DNA of 64,000 nt, taken from NCBI RefSeq assembly GCF_040548815.1, contig NZ_JBEPSM010000002.1, positions 496,001-560,000 on the forward strand. Reading direction: 5' to 3'. Below, in pieces: positions 16,849-28,457 of this stretch. Origin of the DNA: Kaistia defluvii (GTDB lineage: Bacteria; Pseudomonadota; Alphaproteobacteria; Rhizobiales; Kaistiaceae). The position numbers were made by a program, and so were the translations under genes. The notes under the pieces are model-generated. The model did no database searches and was not told the DNA's origin. It saw nothing but the letters and a program-made list of their open reading frames with translations. How positions within the stretch are numbered: position 1 is the first letter of the stretch; each line of letters opens with the position of its first letter.

Positions 16849-17970
16849 ATGCGTCTCGGCGGAGCTGAGTGCTTTGTGCTGCGTTGGCCGGAGCCGAATG
16901 ATTTCAACCACGAGCGGATGACGCTCCTGGTCCGGGTCGACACGGCCGAGGGCATTTCCGGCTGGGGCGAGGCGATCGCGATGTGGCCGGAGGCGCTCCG
17001 CGCCACGGAAACCATCATCCGCGACGGCCTGCTTCCCGTGCTGGCCGAGCGCGATCTTGGCGATGTCGAAGCCTGCTGGCAGGCAATGAAAAATCACTGC
17101 TGGTGGTACGGCGAGGGCGGCATCGCCTCGATGGCGATCTCGGCGCTCGACATGGCGCTGTGGGACATCAAGGCCAAGGACGCCGGCAAGCCGCTGGTCG
17201 AGCTGTTTGGCGCGCATCACAACTCCCTGCCGGTCTGCGCCAGCCTGCATGTGAACCAGGCGACGATCGAGGCGAGTGTCCGCGAGATCGCAGGCCATAT
17301 CGCCGCCGGCTTCCGCTCGACCAAGTTGGGGCTTGGAAAACGCGGGCTTTCGAAGGCCGGCCGCGATCCCGATTACGACGTGGCGCTGGTGGCGGCGCTC
17401 CGCGAAGCGATCGGGCTGGAAGCCGGCATCATGGTCGACGCAGGCAATGGCACGAAATGGGATCTGGATACCGCGATCCGCACGGTCAAGCGGATGGAAG
17501 AGTCTGATATTGCCTGGATCGAGGAGCCCTTCCCGCCGAGCCGGGTCGCCGATCACATCGCGCTGAAGGCAGCCATTTCTACGCCCGTCGCGGTCGGCGA
17601 ACGGGAATTCACCGTCGCCGGCTATCAGCGCTGGCTCGATACGGGCGCCGCCGACGTGCTCGGTCTTGATCCCGCTCGCATCGAAGGCGTCACCGGCTTC
17701 CGCAAGGTAGCTGCGGTGATCGAGGCGGCGGGCAGGATGGTCAACGCGCATGCCTGGAGCACGGCGGTGCTGACCGGCGCAAGCCTTCATCTGTCGCTGG
17801 CCTCGAAGGCGGCCGAGCTTTTCGAACTGAAGCCGCTGGTCGGGCCGATGCAGTTCGATCTCATCGAAAAGCCGTTCTGGCACGAAAACGGGCTGATCTC
17901 GGCGCCAAGCCGCCCCGGCCACGGCGCGGAACCGCGCGCGGACGTGCTGGCCCGGTATCGGGTGAACTAG
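16849..17970 (+). CDS. Mandelate racemase/muconate lactonizing enzyme family dehydratase
   Basis: The 373-aa cytosolic enzyme is an enolase-superfamily member. Metal ligands are D197 (MVDAGNG), E225 (IEEPF) and E251 (VGERE); K159 lies in STKLGLGK at the position of the catalytic lysine, and H301 (NAHAW) with D274 would form the MR-type His/Asp dyad. This residue set is that of acid-sugar dehydratases (rhamnonate, fuconate, galactonate, gluconate types). A GGGGAGGAA ribosome binding site precedes the ATG. It is divergent from the sugar operon and shares its operators, so it likely dehydrates the aldonate made by the operon's dehydrogenases. Confidence 0.88.
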   Translation: MRLGGAECFVLRWPEPNDFNHERMTLLVRVDTAEGISGWGEAIAMWPEALRATETIIRDGLLPVLAERDLGDVEACWQAMKNHCWWYGEGGIASMAISALDMALWDIKAKDAGKPLVELFGAHHNSLPVCASLHVNQATIEASVREIAGHIAAGFRSTKLGLGKRGLSKAGRDPDYDVALVAALREAIGLEAGIMVDAGNGTKWDLDTAIRTVKRMEESDIAWIEEPFPPSRVADHIALKAAISTPVAVGEREFTVAGYQRWLDTGAADVLGLDPARIEGVTGFRKVAAVIEAAGRMVNAHAWSTAVLTGASLHLSLASKAAELFELKPLVGPMQFDLIEKPFWHENGLISAPSRPGHGAEPRADVLARYRVN

Positions 17971-17990
17971 GGGCGGGGATGGCGGACGGA

Positions 17991-18109
17991 CCCTCACCCC
18001 AACCCTCTTCCGCAAGCGGGCGAGGGGGCGGTTGGAGCCCGGTCTCGACGCCTCCGCCCCGCCGGCCAAGAAAGCCCTCGCCCGCTTGCGGGAGAGGGTG
18101 GGGTGAGGG
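17991..18109. repeat. Dispersed inverted-repeat element, family A (copy 1)
   Basis: About 119 bases bounded by arms CCCTCACCCC... (17991-18026) and ...GGGGTGAGGG (18075-18109), with inner CGCAAGCGGGCGAGGG/CCCTCGCCCGCTTGCG pairing. The same element recurs at 33075-33192 with a different centre. It can fold into a long hairpin just past the dehydratase stop and may act as a terminator or mRNA stabiliser. It holds no gene. Confidence 0.8.
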
Positions 18110-18163
18110 GCTTGCTTGGGCTTCCCCTGCCACGGGAAGGACGGAGACGGGGTCGGCAGAACT

Positions 18164-18264
18164 CCGTCATCCCTGCGAAAGCAGGGATCCATTCAGCAGA
18201 AGCCTCGCCGCGATCCGTCCCGATGCCGCGGCCGTATGGATCCCTGCTTGCGCAGGGATGACGG
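18164..18264. repeat. Inverted repeat, CCGTCATCCCTGC family
   Basis: Arms of 29 bases, CCGTCATCCCTGC... (18164-18192) and its near-complement ...GCAGGGATGACGG (18236-18264), flank a 43-base centre. Only about two mismatches are visible in the arms. It is a REP-like intergenic element of the kind common in Hyphomicrobiales. Together with the element just upstream it fills the 450-base gap before the esterase gene, in which I see no gene. Confidence 0.8.
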
Positions 18265-18420
18265 CGAGGGTGGGGATACGGCGGAGCCAGGGCTGAGGCA
18301 TCGACCCAAGCCCGGCCTCAAACCCGGTCCGGCTTCTCGGTGGGATGATTTGGGTTGTCGCGGGGCCGCCATTCGCAACGGCGCGGAGTAGCTGCGGCCA
18401 GAAGTGAGGGGAGAATGGAA

Positions 18421-19089
18421 ATGGCTCGTGCCGAGGAAAGCCCGATGAAAACCGTGATGGTCTATGGCGATTCCAACAGCTGGGGCGCGGAACCGCAGCC
18501 ACAGCGCGGCGTCGGGGGGCGGTTCGCGCCGGATGTGCGCTGGCCGGGCGTCATGCAGAAAATTCTCGGCAACAGCGTGCAGGTGATCGCCGAGGGGCTG
18601 AACGGCCGCACCACCTGCGTCGATGATCCCGTCGAGGGCCATCACAAGAATGGCGCGCGGTTTTTGCAGGTGGCGATCGAGACGCATATGCCGCTCGACC
18701 TCGTCATCATCAAGCTCGGCACCAATGATCTGAAGGCGCGGCTTTCGATGCAGGCAGGCGACATCGCCGATGGCGCGGTTCGCCTTGCCGACATCGTGCT
18801 CGGCTCCGCGACCGGGCCGCAGGGTAGGGCGCCCAAGGTGCTGCTCGTCGTCCCGGCGACGTTGTCGAAACTCGGCTGGCTGACCGAAATGTTCGAAGGC
18901 GGCACGGAGAAATCGCGAAAACTCGCCGCCGAATTTGCCCGCGCGACCAAGGGGCGAAATATCGAGATGTTCGATGCCGGCTCGGTGATCGCCTCCAGCG
19001 AGGTCGACGGCATCCATCTGGACGCTGACGCGCATCGCATCCTGGGCGAGGCGCTTGGCGCGCGTGTCGGAAAAATCCTGGCGGATTGA
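18421..19089 (+). CDS. SGNH/GDSL-family hydrolase (arylesterase type)
   Basis: The 222-aa protein has SGNH blocks: the nucleophile serine in VYGDSNSWG (S18), the block III asparagine in KLGTNDLK, and DGIHLD near the C-terminus carrying the catalytic Asp and His. There is no signal peptide, so it should be cytosolic. Members deacylate sugars or aryl esters. It lies 11 bases before a sugar isomerase gene, which suggests removal of an acyl group from an imported sugar. GAGGGGAG supports the ATG at 18421; ATGs at 18415 and 18445 are alternatives. Confidence 0.87.
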   Translation: MARAEESPMKTVMVYGDSNSWGAEPQPQRGVGGRFAPDVRWPGVMQKILGNSVQVIAEGLNGRTTCVDDPVEGHHKNGARFLQVAIETHMPLDLVIIKLGTNDLKARLSMQAGDIADGAVRLADIVLGSATGPQGRAPKVLLVVPATLSKLGWLTEMFEGGTEKSRKLAAEFARATKGRNIEMFDAGSVIASSEVDGIHLDADAHRILGEALGARVGKILAD

Positions 19090-19100
19090 GGGGGAAAAAA

Positions 19101-20531
19101 ATGGCGCATGACACGCTCAAAGTCGGTCTGTTCGGCATCGGTCTCAACGCCTACTGGCCGCAATTCGCCGGTCTCGAACCGCGCCTGCGCGGCTATATCG
19201 AGCGGGTGGCCGAAAAGCTGGCGCGACCCGGCGTCGAGATCGTCAATCTCGGGCTGATCGACGACCCGGAAAAGGCGATGGACGCCGGCCACCAGCTCCG
19301 CGCCGCCGATGTCGATCTGATCTTCCTGCATGTGACGACCTATGCGGTGTCCTCGACCGTGCTGCCGGTGGTGCAGCGCGCCAAGGTGCCGGTCGTGATC
19401 CTCAACCTGCAGCCTGAAGCGGCGATCGATTACGCCAGCTTTAACGCGCTCGAGGATCGAACCCAGATGACCGGCGAATGGCTCGCCTTTTGCGCCGCCT
19501 GTCCGGTGCCGGAGATCGCCAATGTCTTCCGCCGCTCGGGCATCGATTTCCATCAGGTGACCGGCGTGCTCGATGGCGACGCGCATGTCGACCGCGAGAT
19601 CGAGGCCTGGATCGAGGCGGCGCGCGTCGCCTATGTCATGTCGCACAACCGCCTTGGCCTGATGGGCCGCTACTATAATGGCATGCTCGACATCTATTCC
19701 GACACGACGGCGCAGGTCGCGACCTTTGGCGGGCACTTGGAAATCGTCGAGATCGACGAACTGGCGGCACTGCGCAAACAGGTCACCGAGATCGAGGCAA
19801 CGGCCCGTGTCGACGCCTTTCGCGATGAGTTCGAGATCCAGCCCGATTGCGACCCGGCCGAACTGCTGCGTGCGGCGCGGACGTCGGTGGCGCTCGACCG
19901 GCTGGTCGCGAAGCACAAGCTCGGTTCGCTGGCCTATTACTACGAATCGACGCCCGGCCATGACCATGAGGACGTGATTTCCTCGGTGATCCTCGGATGC
20001 TCCTACCTGACGGCGCGCGGCGTGCCGGTGGCGGGCGAATATGAGGTGAAGAACGCCCAGGCGATGAAGATCCTCGACACGTTCGGGGTCGGCGGCTCCT
20101 TCACCGAGTATTACGGCATCGATTTCAACGACGACATCGTGCTGATGGGCCATGACGGCCCCGGCCACACGAAAATTGCCGAGGGCAAGACCAAGGTCCG
20201 GCCGCTCAAAGTCTATCACGGCAAGGTCGGCTCGGGCGTCAGCGTCGAGATGTCGGTGAAGCACGGCCCAGTGACGCTGCTCTCGGTCGCCGAGGATGGC
20301 GCCGGCAAGCTGAAGCTGGTGGTGGCGGAAGCGGAATCGGTGCCGGGTCCGATCCTCGAGATCGGCAACACCAACAGCCGCTACCGCTTCCCCATAGGCG
20401 CGCGGAATTTTGTCGAGCAATGGAACGCCCAATGCCCGGCGCATCACTGCGCGATCGGCATCGGCCATATCGCCGACAAAATCGAGAAGCTCGGCCTGCT
20501 GCTCGGCATCCCGACGGTAAAGGTCTGCTGA
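19101..20531 (+). CDS. L-arabinose/L-fucose isomerase family protein
   Basis: The 476-aa protein has the three-domain ketol-isomerase fold of the AraA/FucI superfamily. N-terminal LKVGLFGIGLNAYWPQF is AraA-like, and metal-binding glutamates and histidines are likely in the GEYEVKNAQAMK and MGHDGPGH segments. It would interconvert an aldose and ketose in the cytosol. It follows the esterase gene in the same direction and ends at a hairpin. It is shorter than typical AraA and has divergent wording, so the substrate may not be arabinose. Confidence 0.85.
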   Translation: MAHDTLKVGLFGIGLNAYWPQFAGLEPRLRGYIERVAEKLARPGVEIVNLGLIDDPEKAMDAGHQLRAADVDLIFLHVTTYAVSSTVLPVVQRAKVPVVILNLQPEAAIDYASFNALEDRTQMTGEWLAFCAACPVPEIANVFRRSGIDFHQVTGVLDGDAHVDREIEAWIEAARVAYVMSHNRLGLMGRYYNGMLDIYSDTTAQVATFGGHLEIVEIDELAALRKQVTEIEATARVDAFRDEFEIQPDCDPAELLRAARTSVALDRLVAKHKLGSLAYYYESTPGHDHEDVISSVILGCSYLTARGVPVAGEYEVKNAQAMKILDTFGVGGSFTEYYGIDFNDDIVLMGHDGPGHTKIAEGKTKVRPLKVYHGKVGSGVSVEMSVKHGPVTLLSVAEDGAGKLKLVVAEAESVPGPILEIGNTNSRYRFPIGARNFVEQWNAQCPAHHCAIGIGHIADKIEKLGLLLGIPTVKVC

Positions 20532-20537
20532 AAAAAG

Positions 20538-20569
20538 CGGGCGTCCCGATGCGGAGTCCGGGACGCCCG
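20538..20569. terminator. Intrinsic terminator between convergent genes
   Basis: Stem GGGCGTCCCG (20539-20548) with CGGGACGCCC (20559-20568). On the minus strand it is followed by GCTTTTTT, ideal for the alcohol dehydrogenase transcript ending at 20580; on the plus strand it follows the isomerase stop but lacks a T-tract. Confidence 0.85.
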
Positions 20570-20579
20570 ACGCAAGATC

Positions 20580-21653
20580 TCAGGGAGTGATCGCGACCTT
20601 CAGCACGCCGTCGCGCTGGTGGCCGAACAGGTCGTAGGCCGCCTCGATGTCGTCGAGCTTGAAGCGGTGGGTGACCAGCGCTTTCAGGTCGACGCGGCCG
20701 GAAGCGACCACGTTCATCAGGCGACGCATGCGCTCCTTGCCGCCCGGGCAGAGCGAGGTGATGATCTTGTTGTCGCCAAGCCCGGCCGAGAAGGCGCTGA
20801 GCGGGATCTTGAGATCGTTCGAATAGACGCCGAGGCTGGAAAGCGTGCCGCCCGGACGCAGCACGCGCAGTGCCGATTCGAACGTGCCCTGGGTGCCGAG
20901 CGCCTCGATCGCGACGTCGACGCCGCGACCGTCGGTGAGCTTCATGATCTGCTCGACCGGGTCGCCCTTCTTGAAGTCGACGACGATATCGGCGCCGAGC
21001 TTCTTGGCGACAGCCAGCCGCTCGGGAACCGTATCGACGCCGATGATGGTGGTGGCGCCCATCAGCTTGGCGCCGGCGACGGCGCAAAGGCCGATCGGGC
21101 CGAGCGCGAAGACCACGACCGTGTCGCCGATCCGGACGCCGCCGCTCTCGGCGCCGGCAAAGCCCGTCGACATGATGTCGGGGCACATCAGGATCTCTTC
21201 GTCCGAAAGGCCCTCGGCGACCGGGCTCAGATTGGCCGCGGCGTCGGGGATCAGGACGTATTCGGCCTGGCAGCCGTCGATGGTATTGCCGAATTTCCAG
21301 CCGCCCATCGCCTTGAAGCCATGCTTGGTGCCGGGACCATCCTGCGAGCCGCAACCGCAGAGGCAGGCATAGCTGTGGCCGCTGGGGGTGATCGCGCCGG
21401 CAATGACGCGCTGGCCCTCTTGATAGCCCTCGACGGCGGAGCCGAGCTTCTCGATCACGCCGACCGGCTCATGGCCGATGGTCAGGCCCTTGGCGACCGG
21501 GTACTCGCCCTTGAGGATGTGGATGTCGGTGCCGCAGATCGTCGTCGTCGTGATGCGCATCAGGGCATCGCGGGGTCCGACATCGGGAATTGGCTTTTCG
21601 TCGAGAACGATACGACCCGGCTCGACGAAGATGGCGGCTTTCATGCGTGGCAT
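20580..21653 (-). CDS. Zinc-dependent alcohol dehydrogenase (MDR family)
   Basis: The 357-aa medium-chain dehydrogenase has catalytic zinc ligands C40 (TICGTDIH), H61-E62 (IGHEP) and D in CPDIMSTGF near 160, the pattern of Thermoanaerobacter-type secondary alcohol dehydrogenases with Cys-His-Asp zinc. The Rossmann motif is VFALGPIGLCAVAGAK. The usual four-cysteine structural-zinc loop is absent; a CLCGCG stretch near 115 replaces it. It may oxidise a sugar alcohol or short secondary alcohol. AGGAGG lies 5 bases before the chosen ATG. It is transcribed alone, convergent with the isomerase gene. Confidence 0.9.
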   Translation of the reverse strand: MPRMKAAIFVEPGRIVLDEKPIPDVGPRDALMRITTTTICGTDIHILKGEYPVAKGLTIGHEPVGVIEKLGSAVEGYQEGQRVIAGAITPSGHSYACLCGCGSQDGPGTKHGFKAMGGWKFGNTIDGCQAEYVLIPDAAANLSPVAEGLSDEEILMCPDIMSTGFAGAESGGVRIGDTVVVFALGPIGLCAVAGAKLMGATTIIGVDTVPERLAVAKKLGADIVVDFKKGDPVEQIMKLTDGRGVDVAIEALGTQGTFESALRVLRPGGTLSSLGVYSNDLKIPLSAFSAGLGDNKIITSLCPGGKERMRRLMNVVASGRVDLKALVTHRFKLDDIEAAYDLFGHQRDGVLKVAITP

Positions 21654-21764
21654 CTGGACCTCCTGCACCCTAATGGAGCGCGAAGGATAGCCGAGCCGTA
21701 AGACAGCCGAATTGATACACGTCAAGGTAACGTAAAATTGATCGAGATACCCGGCAGGGTTGCG

Positions 21765-22166
21765 TCAGGCCTTGGTGTCGGGAAGGCTCTCGGAGGACAT
21801 CGCCGAGGACGGGGGAACGTCGGCCTGGGATTCCGGCATGTTGGCCTTGGCCTCGGTGCGGTCGCGATAGATCGCGGCGCGGGCGAGCAGCATCAGCGTC
21901 ACCGGCGTCGTCACGGTGACGAACACGGTGATCAGCAGTTCGTGCAAGGCGAGGCGCGATTGCAGCACCGAGAAGAACAGGATCGAGCCGAGCAGGATGC
22001 CGCCGGCGCCGCAGGTGGTGCCGAGCGTGGGGGCGTGGACGCGCTCGTAGAAGCTGCTGAACCGCACCAGGCCGATGGTGCCGAGCAGGGTCAGCGCCGC
22101 GCCGACCAGCAGCAGCAGCGAAACGAGGATCGCCGCCCAGAGCGGGAAATCGTCGAGGCCGGTCAT
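21765..22166 (-). CDS. mrpG: Cation/proton antiporter subunit G (MrpG/PhaG)
   Basis: The 133-aa inner-membrane protein has three helices and the MrpG signature GTIGLVRFSSFYERVHAPTLGTTCG. It is the last of six overlapping genes (mrpAB-C-D-E-F-G) encoding the multi-subunit Na+ or K+/H+ antiporter, and its ATG overlaps the mrpF stop as ATGA. The C-terminal 40 residues are polar and cytoplasmic, longer than usual. MrpG is required for complex assembly; it has no ion-channel motif of its own. Confidence 0.92.
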   Translation of the reverse strand: MTGLDDFPLWAAILVSLLLLVGAALTLLGTIGLVRFSSFYERVHAPTLGTTCGAGGILLGSILFFSVLQSRLALHELLITVFVTVTTPVTLMLLARAAIYRDRTEAKANMPESQADVPPSSAMSSESLPDTKA

Positions 22167-22444
22167 TCGATCACCTCGCCGCGCATCAGGAACTTGGCGA
22201 GCGCCGCCGTCGAGACGAAGGCGAGCAGCGCGATGACCAGCGCGGCCTCGAAATAGATCGTGCTGCCAGTGCGGATGCCGAAGGTGAGGATCAGCAGCAT
22301 GGCGGCGACATAAAGCGCGTCGAGGCCGAGCACCCGGTCCTGCGCGCGCGGGCCGGCGATGACGCGGAAGGCGGCGCAGCCCATGGCCGCGACCAGCATC
22401 CATTGCGACAGGGTGACGGACCAGAAGAGGATCGTCGCGCTCAT
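22163..22444 (-). CDS. mrpF: Cation/proton antiporter subunit F (MrpF/PhaF)
   Basis: The 93-aa inner-membrane protein has three helices and the family segment AFRVIAGPRAQDRVLGLDAL, with the conserved Arg/Asp pair. It overlaps mrpE and mrpG by 4 bases each. Part of the Mrp/Pha antiporter complex that exports monovalent cations in exchange for protons under alkaline or salt stress. Confidence 0.92.
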   Translation of the reverse strand: MSATILFWSVTLSQWMLVAAMGCAAFRVIAGPRAQDRVLGLDALYVAAMLLILTFGIRTGSTIYFEAALVIALLAFVSTAALAKFLMRGEVIE

Positions 22445-22926
22445 TCGAAAATCTCCGACAGCATGCGCGCATAGCGGTTGCGGATCAGCTCGATCCAGGC
22501 GTTCTCGTCGACGAGATCGAGCACATGGATCAGCAGCCGGCCATTATCGGCATGATATTCGACCCAGGCGGTGCCGGGCGTCGCGGTCAGGATGCAGGCG
22601 AGAACCGCCAGGCCGGTGCGGTCGCGCAGTTCGAGCGGGATGATGACGAAGCCGGAAGTGCGCTCCCGCCGCTTGCCCAGCAGGATGATTCCTGCGACCG
22701 CGACGTTGGAGCGGAAGACGTCGCCCAGCACGACGAAGAACAGGCGCGGGATCACGTCCCAGTGCCGGATGCGCGGCTTGGAAGGCTGCAGCGCCGCCAT
22801 GGCCCAGGACGCGCCATAGGCGAAGATCGTGCCCAGGATCAGGTGGCCGAGCGAGAAGCTGTTGAGCAGCAGCCACATCAGGATCAGCGATGCGGTCAGC
22901 AGCGGATAGGGCAGCACCCGTCTCAT
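22441..22926 (-). CDS. mrpE: Cation/proton antiporter subunit E (MrpE/PhaE)
   Basis: The 161-aa protein has two N-terminal membrane helices and a soluble domain with TATPGTAWVEYHADNGRLLIHVLD, the MNHE signature. It overlaps mrpD and mrpF by 4 bases. MrpE lies at the edge of the Mrp complex and has been linked to the ion-translocating region; its length is normal for the family. Confidence 0.92.
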   Translation of the reverse strand: MRRVLPYPLLTASLILMWLLLNSFSLGHLILGTIFAYGASWAMAALQPSKPRIRHWDVIPRLFFVVLGDVFRSNVAVAGIILLGKRRERTSGFVIIPLELRDRTGLAVLACILTATPGTAWVEYHADNGRLLIHVLDLVDENAWIELIRNRYARMLSEIFE

Positions 22927-24563
22927 GGCGCGGCCTCCTTGGCGGGCGACGGCACGCGCGGCGCGTGCATCACGCCCTCGATATAGGTCGCGGGCGAATG
23001 CAGCGCCTGTGCCGTCTGTTCCATGTAGCGCATCGCCGGTCCGCCGAAGACCGTCAGCCCGACGCAGAGCGTCAGCAGGAAGGCGACCGGCGCGATTTCC
23101 ATCAGCAGCACCCGCGGCACGCGGCCCTCGATCGGCGCCCAGAAGGTCTGGATGCCCGAACGGGTGATGGCGATCATCGCGGCCAGGCCGGAAAGCACCA
23201 GCAGGCCGATGAAGGTCCAGGCCGAGAGCGACAGCGTGCTGCCCTGGGTCAGGCCGTTCGGATTGAACACCGCCGTCAGGATGGCGAACTTGCCGACGAA
23301 GCCCGAGAGCGGCGGCAGGCCTGCCAGCAGCAGGCCGCAGCTCGCAAAGCAGATGCCGAGGATGACGAGGGTCGCGGGAATGGCGACGCCGACTTCCTCT
23401 TCCGCCTCTTCCTCCTCCATGTCGTCGCCATAGGCGTCCATGGTCACGGCCAGCACGTTGGCGGCGGGGTCCTGCACGCGGTCGATCAGCTCGTTCAGCA
23501 GGAAGAAGGCGCTGACCGCCAGGGTCGAGGAAACCAGGTAGTAGAGCGCGCCGGCGGTTGTCGGTGCGTTGGCCATGCCGGTCGCGGCCAGCAGCGTGCC
23601 GGACGAAACCAGGATGTAGAAGCCTGCGAGCCGGCCCTTCGCTTGCGAGGCCAGCACGCCGACGATGCCGAAGGCCATGGTCGCCATCCCTCCGACCAGA
23701 AGCCAGTTGTCGCCGAAGCCGGTCGAATCGCCCGCTCCGGCGCCGAACAGCAGGGGCGAAAGCCGCATCAGCGCATAGACGCCCACCTTGGAGAGGATCG
23801 CAAAGATCGCGGCGACGGGCGCGGCGGCGGCGTTATAGGCGGTGGGGAGCCAGAAGCCGAGCGGCCACATGCCCGCCTTGACCAGGAAGGCGATGCCGAG
23901 AATGCCGGCGCCGGCATCGAGCAGCATGCGGTCGGAAGCCGGCACCAGCGCGATGCGCACGGCGAGGTCGGCCATGTTCAGCGTGCCGGTGACGCCATAG
24001 ATCATGGCGACGCCGATCAGGAACAGCGACGAGGCGGCCAGGTTGATGACGATATAATGCAGGCCCGCCTTGACGCGCAGCGGGCCGGAGCCATGCAGCA
24101 TCAGGCCGTAGGACGAGGCGAGCAGCACCTCGAAGAAGACGAACAGGTTGAACAGGTCGCCCGTCAGGAAGGCGCCGTTCAGTCCCATCAGCAGCAGCTG
24201 GAACAGAGTGTGGAAATGCGGGCCGCTCTTGTGCCAGCGCGCCAGCGAATAGATCAGCGCCGGCAGCGCCAGCATCGCGGTCAGCACCAGCATCATCGCC
24301 GAAAGCCGGTCGAGCACCAGCACGATGCCGAACGGCGCCGGCCAATTGCCGAGCAAGTAGACGAGGGCGGCCGCCTTGTTCGCGGCCGTCGGCGTATCGG
24401 CGATGTCGAGCAGGGACACGGCGACCAAAGCCAGCAGGATCGTCGAGACCACGTTGATCGTGGCCTTCAGCCGGTGCCGGCGCTCGTCGAACATCAGCAG
24501 CAGCGCGCCGGTGAGCAGCGGCAGCAGCACCGGGACGATCACGAGATGATCCAGCCAACCCAT
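22923..24563 (-). CDS. mrpD: Cation/proton antiporter subunit D (MrpD/PhaD)
   Basis: The 546-aa protein is a 14-helix homologue of the proton-pumping NuoN/NuoM subunits of complex I (Proton_antipo_M domain, about 125-420). It has the conserved glutamate in FVFFEVLLASSYGL and lysines in FLVKAGMWPLGFWLP. It forms a proton channel of the Mrp complex. The start overlaps the mrpC stop as TGATG. A central acidic loop EEEEAEEEVG near residue 389 is an unusual cytoplasmic or periplasmic insertion. Confidence 0.93.
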   Translation of the reverse strand: MGWLDHLVIVPVLLPLLTGALLLMFDERRHRLKATINVVSTILLALVAVSLLDIADTPTAANKAAALVYLLGNWPAPFGIVLVLDRLSAMMLVLTAMLALPALIYSLARWHKSGPHFHTLFQLLLMGLNGAFLTGDLFNLFVFFEVLLASSYGLMLHGSGPLRVKAGLHYIVINLAASSLFLIGVAMIYGVTGTLNMADLAVRIALVPASDRMLLDAGAGILGIAFLVKAGMWPLGFWLPTAYNAAAAPVAAIFAILSKVGVYALMRLSPLLFGAGAGDSTGFGDNWLLVGGMATMAFGIVGVLASQAKGRLAGFYILVSSGTLLAATGMANAPTTAGALYYLVSSTLAVSAFFLLNELIDRVQDPAANVLAVTMDAYGDDMEEEEAEEEVGVAIPATLVILGICFASCGLLLAGLPPLSGFVGKFAILTAVFNPNGLTQGSTLSLSAWTFIGLLVLSGLAAMIAITRSGIQTFWAPIEGRVPRVLLMEIAPVAFLLTLCVGLTVFGGPAMRYMEQTAQALHSPATYIEGVMHAPRVPSPAKEAAP

Positions 24564-24903
24564 CAGTTGGGCTCCCGGCCATCGACGTGATCGCTACCCG
24601 TCAACCCGCGCGAAACGAGCAGTACGACGAGGAACAGCGCGGCGGTGGCGAAGCCGATGACGATGGCGGTCAGGACGAGGGCCTGGGGGATGGGGTCTGC
24701 GTAATCGGCGGGATTCACGGGCCCTCCCGAGGCCAGCACGGGTGGGGCCGCGACTTTCAGCCGGCCCATCGAGAAGATGAAGAGATTGACGCCATAGGCG
24801 ATCAGCGACAGCCCGATGATGAGCTGGTAGGTGCGCGGCCGGAACAGCAGGAAGACGCCGGACCCGATCAGGACGCCGATGCCGATGGAGAGGATGAGTT
24901 CCA

Positions 24904-24904
<1 letters not shown>
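24563..24904 (-). CDS. mrpC: Cation/proton antiporter subunit C (MrpC/PhaC)
   Basis: The 113-aa, three-helix protein is homologous to NuoK: MELILSIGIGVLIGSGVFLL at the start and DPIPQALVLTAIVIGFATAA in the third helix are family signatures. It overlaps mrpAB and mrpD by TGATG junctions. It is a membrane subunit of the Mrp complex. Confidence 0.93.
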
Positions 24905-27855
<2,951 letters not shown>

Positions 27856-27912
27856 TGCCTGATCTCACCCATTATGGTTGACTTGGGGGACGTTAGGCAA
27901 GGCTTTGAAACG

Positions 27913-28176
27913 ATGAATCTGCTTCCGGAGCAATGTCGGGCGGCGCGGGGACTGCTTAACTGGACACAGGAGCATCTCGCCAGCCTCGCGGGCGTGTCGC
28001 GTAGCACGATCAAGGACTTCGAGTGCAATCGCCATGCGATTCACCGGGCCACGGAGGCGCTGCTGATTCGAGCTTTCGAGGATGGCGGCGTCCGTCTCAT
28101 CCCTGCCGAGGGCGAGGGCCCCGGCGTCCGCCTGACCTGCCGCTGCGCCGGCGCCCAATCAGGGCTGGTGAACTGA
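27913..28176 (+). CDS. Small XRE-family DNA-binding protein
   Basis: The 87-aa protein starts MNLLPEQCRAARGLLNWTQEHLA and is a single Cro/C1-type HTH followed by a short beta-like tail containing GVRLIPAEGEGPGVRL. This compact form is frequent in alphaproteobacteria as a stand-alone regulator. The gene is divergent from the Mrp operon with a spacing of 57 bases, so it may regulate it, though this is only positional. A longer form starting at 27874 is possible. Confidence 0.75.
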   Translation: MNLLPEQCRAARGLLNWTQEHLASLAGVSRSTIKDFECNRHAIHRATEALLIRAFEDGGVRLIPAEGEGPGVRLTCRCAGAQSGLVN

Positions 28177-28251
28177 CGGCGGGGGCGTTCTTCGCCTCTT
28201 CCTGCGATCCCGGCAGGCCCTTTCGCTGCGCGCAGGCCATGCCATCCGCGG

Positions 28252-28330
28252 CCGTCATCCCGACGAAGGTCGGGGTCGCCATATCTCCCGGGGCGGTGTT
28301 CATGGGCCCCAGCCTTCGCCGAGGCGACGG
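28252..28330. repeat. Dispersed inverted-repeat element, family C (copy 1, degenerate)
   Basis: GCCGTCATCCCGACGAAGGTCGGG at one side and CCCAGCCTTCGCCGAGGCGACGG at the other, with ATGGGCCCC inside. Related to elements at 32951-33024 and 48568-48679. Lies between convergent genes. No gene seen. Confidence 0.6.
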
Positions 28331-28400
28331 AGTTTCGCGCATGCGCCGGGCGCGGACGGGCGCCCCACACTGAGAACTCTCTAAAGCCGTCTTGGAATCA

Positions 28401-28432
28401 AAAAAGGGCTGCCGCGCGGTTGCGGGCAGCCC
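28401..28432 (-). terminator. Intrinsic terminator of amino-acid ABC operon 1
   Basis: On the minus strand GGGCTGCC (28432-28425) pairs with GGCAGCCC (28413-28406) around a GC-rich loop and is followed by TTTTTT. It lies 25 bases after the binding-protein stop. Confidence 0.85.
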
Positions 28433-28457
28433 TTCTTTTCACGCCGGGGCGTAGATC

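Noticed and set aside
22890..24590. A 566-codon plus-strand frame opposite mrpD
   Set aside because: Low-complexity antisense translation; mrpD is strongly supported by motifs and operon overlaps.
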